Assembly: GCA_039934635.1 (NCBI GenBank)
Contig: JBDTLT010000139.1
Span: 1 to 14,201, forward strand
Source: DATLFA01 sp039934635
Lineage (GTDB): Bacteria > Actinomycetota > Acidimicrobiia > Acidimicrobiales > WLNW01
Length of the DNA stretch: 14,201 nt
Direction of reading: 5' to 3'
In this document: piece after piece, positions 1-5,912 of the stretch
How the letters are laid out: each line of letters begins with the position of its first letter
How positions within the stretch are numbered: the stretch's first letter is position 1
Program-made: the position numbers and the translations under genes
The notes under the pieces: generated by a model
The model's input: only the letters and a program-made list of their open reading frames with translations
Told to the model about the DNA's origin: nothing
Databases searched by the model: none

Positions 1-1605
1 ATCCTTCAGTGCCTGGTCGACCGCAGCGCTCTTGAAGCCGACGCGGTTGCTGGCCACACCGGTCTGCAGCGCCTGCGCCAATGACCACAGGGCACTGTCG
101 TCGGGGCCGATCGCCGTGCCCCACCGGGCCAGGTCGAAGTCCTTCGACCCAGTGACGATGGCCTGCTCCCCGGTCGAATCCTTCGACGTGTCGACCACCG
201 GGTTCATGCCGGCGGCCTTCAGCATGCCTTCGAGCGCAATGGCTGCGTTCGCGTCAACGGCCGAGTTGGTGAAGAGCACGCGTACCGACCCGTTCCATCC
301 TTCGGCCTTCGCTTGGGTCACGAGCGACTTGGCCTTTTCGAGATCGAACGTCGGGCCGGCGACTCCGGGATCCCACGGGAAGCTCTTCTGGAACAGCTCC
401 GTGCCGGTGAGCCCCTTGTCTTGGTACACACGGGTGTTCCATGTCTTGGGATCGAACGCTGCCACGATTGCTTGACGAATTTTGAGGTTGGTCGTCACGG
501 GTGTCGTCGGCGTTTGCCCGTCGGGTTTGCCGACGCACACCGGTGCCGGTGCGCCGCCGACACAGTTCACGGTCGCGCCGGCGTTGATGAGCATCGTCTC
601 ACCGGCTTGGTCGATGCCGGGGATGCCCGTCGCCTTGTCGGCCTTGGCCTGCGCGACTGCGCTCGCCACTCGCAAGTAGGCGCCCTGGATGGTGCCCGTC
701 TTGAAGGCGTCGTAGGTCTTGTCGCCACCGAGGTCGCCGAGCGCGATGAACTTGATGCCGTCGAGGTAGACAGGCCCGTTGAAGTAGCCGGGATTCTTGA
801 CCACCTCAATGGACTCGCCGACCCTGAACTCTTTGATCATGTACGGCCCGGCGCCCACTGGCTTCAAGTTGAAGTCACAGAGGTTGGGGTTTTTGGTGGC
901 GTCGCACTTCTTCAGCGCGGTCGGCGACGGGATCATGCCGGGCTCGGAGGCCAGCGTGTACGGGAACGACGTCCATGGTTCGGTCAGGGTGACCTTGAGC
1001 GTGAGGTTGTCGGTCGCGACGATGTCCTTCACCAGGGCCATGTAGGCGGCCGATGACTGCGTGTTGCGCGGGCAGGCGACCCAGTCGGCGCAATTCGCCA
1101 GCGGGATGCTGTTGCCGACTCGGTGGCGGTTCAACCCGAAGCGAACTGCTTCGGCGTTGAAGTCGGTGCCGTCGCTGAACTTGATGCCAGAGCGGATCTT
1201 GAGGGTCCATTCGGTCGAGTCCGCATTTGCGGTGAATGACTCGAGCATGTCCGGTGTGTAGATCTTCTTCGCCGTGTCGTAGCGCGCGAGTGCACCGAAG
1301 ATCGTCGCCATCTGGATCGCTCCGGATGTACCGCTGCCCAACGCCACGATTGGATCGAGACCCGGAATGTTGGAGTAGGCGCCGAACGTCAACGTGCCGC
1401 CGCTCACCGGCTGCAACGTGGTGGTCGTCGTAGCCGCAATCGCGGCAGTCGTGCTCGGACCGGTGTTCGTGGCGCTGTCGCTCTTGCTGTCGCCGCAGGC
1501 CGCCGCGACGAAGGCCAGCGCGGCTACCACAGCCACCGCGCGGAGCCGTCGCGACGAAGCCGTTCGCCGGCGTTGCCCGTTGTGGACTTGGTCAACCAAC
1601 TTCAT
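1..1605 (-). CDS. ABC transporter substrate-binding lipoprotein, family 5 (peptide/nickel type), C-terminus cut by window edge
   Basis: The reading frame is open from an ATG at 1605 to the left edge, giving 535 residues with no stop. A basic N-terminal region (RRRTASSRRLR) leads into a hydrophobic stretch and a lipobox AAAC with the lipidated Cys at residue 37, so the mature protein should be anchored outside the membrane. A Ser/Thr-rich linker (about 40-63) follows. The mature fold starts at about residue 69 with GGTLTFGAYSNIPGLDP, and the family 5 signature W-T-L-K-I-R-x-G-I-K-F-S-D-G is at about 133-146. Proteins of this family capture oligopeptides, nickel complexes or other small solutes for an ABC importer; the ligand cannot be told from sequence. 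A purine-rich GGGGGGA lies just before the ATG and supports this start. Family members are usually about 500-600 residues, so probably only a short C-terminal part is missing. No permease or ATPase genes are in the window; they may lie beyond the left edge. Confidence 0.9.
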   Translation of the reverse strand, partial: MKLVDQVHNGQRRRTASSRRLRAVAVVAALAFVAAACGDSKSDSATNTGPSTTAAIAATTTTTLQPVSGGTLTFGAYSNIPGLDPIVALGSGTSGAIQMATIFGALARYDTAKKIYTPDMLESFTANADSTEWTLKIRSGIKFSDGTDFNAEAVRFGLNRHRVGNSIPLANCADWVACPRNTQSSAAYMALVKDIVATDNLTLKVTLTEPWTSFPYTLASEPGMIPSPTALKKCDATKNPNLCDFNLKPVGAGPYMIKEFRVGESIEVVKNPGYFNGPVYLDGIKFIALGDLGGDKTYDAFKTGTIQGAYLRVASAVAQAKADKATGIPGIDQAGETMLINAGATVNCVGGAPAPVCVGKPDGQTPTTPVTTNLKIRQAIVAAFDPKTWNTRVYQDKGLTGTELFQKSFPWDPGVAGPTFDLEKAKSLVTQAKAEGWNGSVRVLFTNSAVDANAAIALEGMLKAAGMNPVVDTSKDSTGEQAIVTGSKDFDLARWGTAIGPDDSALWSLAQALQTGVASNRVGFKSAAVDQALKD

Positions 1606-1621
1606 GAATCCCCCCGGTTGG

Positions 1622-1653
1622 TACACGGCCCCTGTCGGCCGCGTCTCCGTGTA
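1622..1653. repeat. 7-bp inverted repeat in the leader of the substrate-binding protein gene
   Basis: TACACGG (1622-1628) and CCGTGTA (1647-1653) are perfect reverse complements separated by 18 bases. The element is 17 bases upstream of the ATG at 1605 on the minus strand. If transcription starts near 1661 it would form a hairpin in the 5' leader. It could be an operator or an RNA structure; a GC-rich genome also produces such repeats by chance. Confidence 0.3.
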
Positions 1654-1667
1654 TGACGGATGACCAC

Positions 1668-1673
1668 ACTATA
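1668..1673 (-). promoter_or_regulatory. Possible -10 element for the substrate-binding protein gene
   Basis: Read on the minus strand the hexamer is TATAGT, one mismatch from TATAAT and rare in this GC-rich region. It would start transcription near 1661 and give a leader of about 55 bases before the ATG at 1605. No convincing -35 hexamer is seen at the usual spacing, so this is only a candidate. Confidence 0.3.
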
Positions 1674-1751
1674 TATGACGAAGGCCACACCTACCGGCCG
1701 CCTGTGGCACCTCGTCGTGAAGGCCGTCGAACAAGGGCCGATCGTGGCCTC

Positions 1752-1780
1752 GCCCGCGCCGTTTCGGGCGCGGCGCGGGC
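1752..1780 (-). terminator. GC-rich hairpin directly after the NRAMP-related transporter gene
   Basis: GCCCGCGCC (1752-1760) pairs perfectly with GGCGCGGGC (1772-1780) around an 11-base loop, two bases past the TAA stop (1783-1785) of the minus-strand transporter gene. Position and stability suit a transcription terminator. There is no T-run after the stem, so it is not a classical intrinsic terminator; such U-poor hairpins are common in actinobacteria. Confidence 0.45.
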
Positions 1781-1782
1781 CA

Positions 1783-3042
1783 TTACGAGAGCAGCAGCGC
1801 GGCGACCGGAAAGACCGTCATGGCGATGCCGGCCACGGAAGTCGCGACGATCGACGGCCACCGTGATCGAAAGTCGCCCAGCACACCTTGCGAGCGACAC
1901 AGGATGACGATCAACAAGATCAACGGCGGAGCAGTGAGACCGTTGAAGATCGCGGCGACATACAGCGCCCGAATCGGGTTGACGCCGAATGCGAGCAATG
2001 CCAGACCGATGGCCATCGATCCGACGATCACGCCGTAGAAACCCGGCGCATCCCTCATCTTGCGGCTCAGGCCCTCGTCCCAATGGAACGCCTCGGCAAC
2101 CGCGTACGCGGTCGATCCGGCGAGTACCGGCACCGCGAGCAGACCGAGTCCGAGGATCCCGACCGCGAAGAGCACCTTGGCGAAGCTGCCGGCGAGGGGT
2201 TCGAGCGCTTGTGCCGCTTGTTCGGCGCTGGAGATGTTGACCGAGCCCGACGCGCCCAGCGTGACGGCCGCAGTGCACATGATGGCGAACATCGTGCCGA
2301 CGCCGGACAACATGCCCGTCCAGACATCGACGCGCATCGCGATCATGTGGGCACGGTCGATGGACACGGTCGGGCGATCGCCGCGCTCTTCCACTTCCTC
2401 GGATGCCTGCCAGAAGAACAGGTACGGTGAAATCGTCGTACCCGCGATCGCAGTGAGAGCGATCATGTTGGTCGCGTCGAACGGAAACCGCGGAACGAAG
2501 GTCCGTGTGAGCACCATCATCCAATCGACGTGGACCACGCCGAGCACGAGGACGTATGCCAACAATGACAGCGCGAACCAACGCAGCACCCGCGAATAGC
2601 GGTGGTAGGGCACGGCGACTTCGGCGAACGCCATCCCGACGGCCAACATGACGACGCCGAGCGCGGTGGGTAGCGGCACGAGTAGTCGCAGCGCGGCGCC
2701 CATCGATGCGAGGTCGGCCGCGATGTTCAACGTGTTGGCCAGCGTTACGAGGACGACGGAAACGACGAGGACCCAGCGAGGGAAGCGCTCGCGGATGAGC
2801 GTGCCGAGCCCTTTGCCCGTCACCAAGCCGAGACGCGCCGTCGATTCCTGAACGCCAACCGCGAGGGGGAGTAGGAACGGAGCCATCCAGAGCAGCGAGA
2901 CACCTTGCGCCGCGCCGACTTGCGAATAGGTGCCGATCCCCGAAGGGTCGTCGTCGGCGGCGCCGGTGACGATGCCTGGTCCCAGGCGTTTGAAATAACC
3001 GTGGCCTCTGAGCAATGCCCGCCGGGGATGATGTTCCCTCAT
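1783..3042 (-). CDS. NRAMP-family divalent metal transporter, Mg2+-transporter-like (NRMT) subtype
   Basis: This 419-residue integral membrane protein has about eleven hydrophobic segments and the NRAMP (SLC11) layout. In TM1 the metal-binding loop reads DPSG (residues 32-35) where Mn2+/Fe2+ NRAMPs have DPGN. TM3 carries the family-typical NIAADLASMG (about 106-115). In TM6 the motif GTTISPY (201-207) replaces the canonical G-A-x-x-M-P-H, so both the Asn and the Met metal ligands are lost while the Asp is kept. These are the kinds of changes described for NRAMP-related Mg2+ transporters such as that of Eggerthella lenta, so Mg2+ or another hard cation is a better guess than Mn2+ or Fe2+. The ATG at 3042 has no clear Shine-Dalgarno but places the conserved start (GYFKRLGPGIVTGAADDDPSG) correctly. 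It follows the 126-residue gene by 31 bases and is probably cotranscribed with it. The metal specificity is inferred. Confidence 0.88.
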   Translation of the reverse strand: MREHHPRRALLRGHGYFKRLGPGIVTGAADDDPSGIGTYSQVGAAQGVSLLWMAPFLLPLAVGVQESTARLGLVTGKGLGTLIRERFPRWVLVVSVVLVTLANTLNIAADLASMGAALRLLVPLPTALGVVMLAVGMAFAEVAVPYHRYSRVLRWFALSLLAYVLVLGVVHVDWMMVLTRTFVPRFPFDATNMIALTAIAGTTISPYLFFWQASEEVEERGDRPTVSIDRAHMIAMRVDVWTGMLSGVGTMFAIMCTAAVTLGASGSVNISSAEQAAQALEPLAGSFAKVLFAVGILGLGLLAVPVLAGSTAYAVAEAFHWDEGLSRKMRDAPGFYGVIVGSMAIGLALLAFGVNPIRALYVAAIFNGLTAPPLILLIVILCRSQGVLGDFRSRWPSIVATSVAGIAMTVFPVAALLLS

Positions 3043-3073
3043 GCGCTACGGCCAGGTTTTGGGGATGGACGCA

Positions 3074-3454
3074 CTATTGCGACGTCTCACCGATCACGTC
3101 GTCGACGCCGGTGCCTCCGGCAAGACCCGTCGGCTCGTCTTCGGCTTGATGACGGGCGTGGTCGATACACGTGACGATGTTGTTTTGCGTGTCGACGTAG
3201 GTGCCGGCGGAGTTGCCTTTGTAGAGCTGGTAGAGCCCCTCCCAACCTTCGAAGAAGCCGGCGTACCACAGACCGTCAGAGAGATCGGCGCCCCGAATGA
3301 TGGTCCACGTGATGTCGTCGACGGTGGTCGTCCATTGCAAGATCTTTGTCATCACGGCTCGCACCGTGTCGTAGTCCGGTATGTCCGATGGCGCCACCGA
3401 CATGCCGAACTGAGCGAGGTTCTCCGAGCAGAAGTCCTGAAATGTGCGCGCCAT
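3074..3454 (-). CDS. Hypothetical 126-residue soluble protein upstream of the metal transporter
   Basis: I do not recognise this family. The ATG at 3454 is preceded by GGGGGAT at Shine-Dalgarno distance, and the frame closes with TAG at 3074-3076. There is no signal peptide or membrane segment, so it should be cytoplasmic. A notable aromatic and glycine-rich patch (GLWYAGFFEGWEGLYQLYKG, about 61-80) sits in the middle, with two cysteines at 9 and 96 and an Asp/Glu-rich, probably disordered C-terminus (about 103-126). It lies 31 bases upstream of the NRAMP-related transporter on the same strand, so it may be an accessory or be coregulated, but no function can be read from the sequence. Coding is supported by a proper RBS, GC-biased third positions and a protein-like composition. 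Confidence 0.7.
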   Translation of the reverse strand: MARTFQDFCSENLAQFGMSVAPSDIPDYDTVRAVMTKILQWTTTVDDITWTIIRGADLSDGLWYAGFFEGWEGLYQLYKGNSAGTYVDTQNNIVTCIDHARHQAEDEPTGLAGGTGVDDVIGETSQ

Positions 3455-3503
3455 GGTGATCCCCCGAGTCTGGCCGTGCCCGCGCCGAGCCTATGCGATA
3501 CGT

Positions 3504-3542
3504 CATTCGGCTGAATGAAGAATCGTCAACGTTGATCATCAA
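3504..3542. promoter_or_regulatory. Two small dyads in the divergent intergenic region
   Basis: The 257-base gap between the 126-residue gene (-) and the dehydrogenase (+) holds CATTC-ggct-GAATG (3504-3517) and TTGAT-c-ATCAA (3532-3542). Both are AT-richer than their surroundings and lie 50-88 bases upstream of the minus-strand ATG at 3454, where an operator would be expected. No clear -35/-10 pair was found. The assignment rests only on symmetry. Confidence 0.3.
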
Positions 3543-3699
3543 GCAAGGTCGCTGCCGTGGCGACGATCTCGAGATGGAGACGTCATGGCGGCGGATGTGA
3601 TCGCACTTTGGGTGAGCGGCTGGGTTGTCGGGTCCATGGTCGGATGGGTCGCCAGCCGTTGGATTCTCCATTCGGGCGCGATCGGCGAATTGCCAACTG

Positions 3700-3705
3700 T
3701 ACGAT
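3700..3705 (+). promoter_or_regulatory. -10 element of a probable leaderless promoter for the SDR gene
   Basis: TACGAT matches the actinobacterial -10 consensus TANNNT and ends 6 bases before the ATG at 3712. With normal spacing transcription would start at or within a base of the start codon, giving a leaderless mRNA. There is no Shine-Dalgarno before this ATG, which agrees. No clear -35 is seen. Confidence 0.5.
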
Positions 3706-3711
3706 CTCTCG

Positions 3712-4536
3712 ATGTCACGTTGGGAACGAGCGCTGGTTACCGGTGCATCCTCGGGGATCGGTGCAGAGTTTGCTCGGGCGCTGGCCGCCGAAGGTACAAA
3801 TCTCGTTCTCGTGGCGCGCCGTCTCGAGTTGCTCGAAACGCTCGCGGCTGAACTGCGGGCCAAGGGTGTCGAGGTCGAGGTCCTTCGAGCCGACCTCGCC
3901 GATCGCGCGCAGGTCGAGATCGTGGCCGAGCGCATCGCTCGCACCGACGCACCGATCGATTTGTTGATCAACAATGCCGGCATCGCGGTGGCCGGTGCGT
4001 TTCATGAGCAGCCGCTCGCCCGTCACGAAGAACTCGTCGCCGTGTGCGCGCTGGCACCGATGGTCCTCACCCACGCGGCGATTCGCGCGATGTCGGCGCG
4101 CTCCACGCGGGGCAACATCATCAACGTGTCGTCGGTTTGCGGCTCCGGGCCCATCACCGGCTTGGCGAGCTATAGCGCGAGCAAAGGGTTCCTCAACCAC
4201 CTGTCGCAGGCGGCCGACGCGGACATCCGGGGGCGCAATGTGGTCGTCACGGCAGTGATGCCCGGCCCGACTCGCACCGAGATCAACGACTTGCCGGGAG
4301 CGCCCGTCGACAACAACGGTGCAGAGGTGATGGATGCCCGGGACGTGGCGGTGCAGTCGCTCGACGCGGCGGCCAAGGGCCGGCGCCACTTCGTGCCCGG
4401 CTTCGTCAACCAGGTGCGCACCGCGTTGACCCCGCGGTTCAGCCGCGGCGCGTTGGGCACGGGCCGCAATGCGATGTTGACCGTCGGGCGCAAGCCGTCG
4501 CACGTCGCCCAACGGATCATCGCTCGCCTGCGGTAA
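3712..4536 (+). CDS. Short-chain dehydrogenase/reductase (classical SDR)
   Basis: This 274-residue NAD(P)-dependent oxidoreductase has the classical SDR signature in order: the cofactor loop TGASSGIG (10-17), NNAG (87-90), the catalytic Ser in NVSS (S141), YxxxK as YSASK (Y154, K158) and the PG motif in MPGPTRTEI. The Ser-Tyr spacing of 13 is normal. ARR (35-37) at the end of beta-2 suggests a preference for NADP(H). The start is placed at 3712, not at the upstream in-frame ATG at 3625, because the Rossmann fold begins right there and a TANNNT element sits 6 bases upstream; the extra 29 residues do not look like coding sequence. The substrate is unknown. The C-terminal tail (VPGFVNQVRTALTPRFSR) resembles SDRs annotated as acting on acyl chains or ketones, but this is weak. 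It is followed after 11 bases by the hydrolase gene. Confidence 0.9.
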   Translation: MSRWERALVTGASSGIGAEFARALAAEGTNLVLVARRLELLETLAAELRAKGVEVEVLRADLADRAQVEIVAERIARTDAPIDLLINNAGIAVAGAFHEQPLARHEELVAVCALAPMVLTHAAIRAMSARSTRGNIINVSSVCGSGPITGLASYSASKGFLNHLSQAADADIRGRNVVVTAVMPGPTRTEINDLPGAPVDNNGAEVMDARDVAVQSLDAAAKGRRHFVPGFVNQVRTALTPRFSRGALGTGRNAMLTVGRKPSHVAQRIIARLR

Positions 4537-4547
4537 GGTCCGCGCTC
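4534..4547 (+). promoter_or_regulatory. Probable leaderless promoter overlapping the SDR stop codon
   Basis: TAAGGTCCGCGCTC starts with the TAA stop codon of the SDR gene and ends immediately before the GTG start of the hydrolase. TAAGGT fits TANNNT, and the distance to the start codon fits transcription beginning at the GTG. Twelve of fourteen bases recur before the peroxiredoxin gene (13452-13465), which supports a real promoter motif. Confidence 0.5.
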
Positions 4548-5429
4548 GTGGTGCAGCGCATCAATGCGGGGGTTCTCGACGTCGCGTACGAGGATTCGGG
4601 CCCGTCCAATGGCCGACCCGTCGTGCTGTTGCACGGCTTCCCCTACGACGCCCACGCCTACGACGAAGTGGCGCCCTTGTTGGCCGCCGCCGGCCGGCGA
4701 GTGATCGTGCCGTATCTGCGCGGTTATGGACCTACGACCTTTCTTTCGCCCGACGTCGCGCGTTCCGGACAGCAGGCTGCGCTCGCTCATGATCTGCAGG
4801 CGCTCGTCGATGCCCTCGCCCTCGATCGCGTGGTGCTCGGCGGTTTCGATTGGGGCGGTCGAGCGGCTTGCATCATGGCCGCGCTGTGGCCCGACCGGGT
4901 GCGAGGGCTGGTGACGTGCGGCGGTTACAACGTGTTGGATGTCGCGGGCTCGGCGCGCCCGGCGCCACCCGTGGTCGAACATGCGCTGTGGTATCAGTAC
5001 TACTTCCACGGCGAGCGGGGCCGAGCGGGTCTCGAGCAATATCGACACGAGTTCTGCAAGCTCCTCTGGGGGCTGTGGTCACCGCAGTGGCGCTTCGACG
5101 AGGCGACCTACGCGCAGACCGCGGCGTCGTTCGACAATCCCGACTTCGTCGAGGTCGTCATCCATTCGTATCGTCACCGATTCGGCCTCGTGCCCGGCGA
5201 TCCCGCGGTCGAAGAGACCGAGCAGCGTCTCGCGGCGCGACCGCAGATCGGCGTGCCGACGATCGCGTTGCACGGTGGCGACAACGGTGTTGCGCCGGTC
5301 TCGACGCCCGAACGAAACCGGCATCTGTTCACCGGAGAGTTCGAACGTTTCGTGCTCCCCGGTGTGGGCCACAATGTGCCGCAGGAAGCGCCGCGCGAAT
5401 TTGCCGAAGCGATCCTCACCTTGCGCTGA
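4548..5429 (+). CDS. Alpha/beta hydrolase, epoxide-hydrolase-like (Asp nucleophile)
   Basis: This 293-residue alpha/beta hydrolase has the oxyanion-hole motif HGFP (29-32) and the nucleophile elbow G-G-F-D-W-G-G (98-104) with Asp at 101 in place of Ser. The other likely catalytic residues are Asp245 in HGGDNGVAP and His275 in PGVGHNVP. HGxP together with an Asp nucleophile is typical of epoxide hydrolases and related haloalkane dehalogenases. The cap region (about 140-215) is rich in Tyr/Trp (WYQYYFHGERG at 148-158, HSYRHRFG at 206-213) and could supply the ring-opening tyrosines. It should be cytoplasmic; there is no signal peptide. Translation starts at GTG 4548, with a second GTG in frame next to it at 4551. 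It may be read through from the SDR gene and also from its own leaderless promoter. The substrate cannot be deduced. Confidence 0.88.
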   Translation: MVQRINAGVLDVAYEDSGPSNGRPVVLLHGFPYDAHAYDEVAPLLAAAGRRVIVPYLRGYGPTTFLSPDVARSGQQAALAHDLQALVDALALDRVVLGGFDWGGRAACIMAALWPDRVRGLVTCGGYNVLDVAGSARPAPPVVEHALWYQYYFHGERGRAGLEQYRHEFCKLLWGLWSPQWRFDEATYAQTAASFDNPDFVEVVIHSYRHRFGLVPGDPAVEETEQRLAARPQIGVPTIALHGGDNGVAPVSTPERNRHLFTGEFERFVLPGVGHNVPQEAPREFAEAILTLR

Positions 5430-5431
5430 TC

Positions 5432-5457
5432 GTCCCGAGCGGCCGGTCGAGCGGGAC
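5432..5457. terminator. Hairpin between convergent genes, possible bidirectional terminator
   Basis: GTCCCG (5432-5437) and CGGGAC (5452-5457) form a 6-bp stem around a 14-base loop in the 39-base gap between the convergent hydrolase (+) and the last gene of the iron operon (-). The location suits termination of both transcripts. No T-run is present on either side. Confidence 0.4.
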
Positions 5458-5468
5458 AACGAAAGCGA

Positions 5469-5912
5469 TCAACCTGCGCCAAAGGTCGAGCGAACCAGTG
5501 CCGACGCGTCGTTCAACGCCGTCAGAAAGTCGTCGGCGGCCGTGCGGGCCTTTGCCAGCACCGCGAGCTTCGCGATCTTGTCGAGAACCTCCCCGCGTTG
5601 GTCGGCGCCGACCCACGGTGCGCGATCGAGCAGATGCACGGTGTCGGCCTGGACCTTGGCAAGAGGAGCGGTCACGCTCGTGTCGAAGTCGTCGCCACCT
5701 CCGGCGAGCGCATCGCGATATTCGATGTCGAGTGCGACGAGTCGGGTCGCGAGGCGGTCGGCGTCGGTGTGCACCGCTTGCACGCGATCGTCGAGTGACG
5801 TCGTGCGAGTCGTGCCGATCGCGAAGCCGATCACCAGGCCGACGACGAGCGTGGCGACGGCCACCACCGCGGTGTGCCTGCGTCGTTTCGCAAGCGACAC
5901 GTAGACCGCCAT
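5469..5912 (-). CDS. Small single-pass membrane protein, last gene of the iron-uptake operon
   Basis: I do not recognise a family. The 147-residue product has a short basic N-terminus (LAKRRRH), one transmembrane segment (about 14-33, TAVVAVATLVVGLVIGFAIG) and an extracytoplasmic domain of about 110 residues that looks wholly alpha-helical and rich in Ala, Asp and Leu (heptad-like LDDRVQAVHTDADRLATRL at about 40-58). It has no cysteines and no lipobox, so it is anchored by an uncleaved signal. Its ATG shares the A of the TGA stop of the hydantoinase-like gene (TGATG), and GGGGAGGA lies upstream in that gene, so translation is coupled. Such tight coupling suggests that the two products work together, perhaps with this one linking the cytoplasmic ASKHA protein to the permease; this is inference. 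Confidence 0.8.
   Translation of the reverse strand: MAVYVSLAKRRRHTAVVAVATLVVGLVIGFAIGTTRTTSLDDRVQAVHTDADRLATRLVALDIEYRDALAGGGDDFDTSVTAPLAKVQADTVHLLDRAPWVGADQRGEVLDKIAKLAVLAKARTAADDFLTALNDASALVRSTFGAG

Noticed and set aside
313..1056. Long plus-strand frame of 247 codons opposite the substrate-binding protein gene
   Set aside because: It is the GC-skew shadow of the minus-strand gene, rich in Arg, Val and Gly, with no recognisable domain.
21..1605. Tat signal on the substrate-binding protein (RRR and SRR near the N-terminus)
   Set aside because: Arginine pairs are present but the residues after them do not fit the twin-arginine consensus; an ordinary lipoprotein signal explains the region.
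3585..3851. Possible small membrane protein (MAADVIALWVSGWVVGSMVGW...) on the plus strand
   Set aside because: It has a hydrophobic N-terminus and a GGAG upstream, but it overlaps the SDR gene by 140 bases and turns into Arg/Ser-rich shadow sequence there. A short real peptide is not excluded but cannot be supported.
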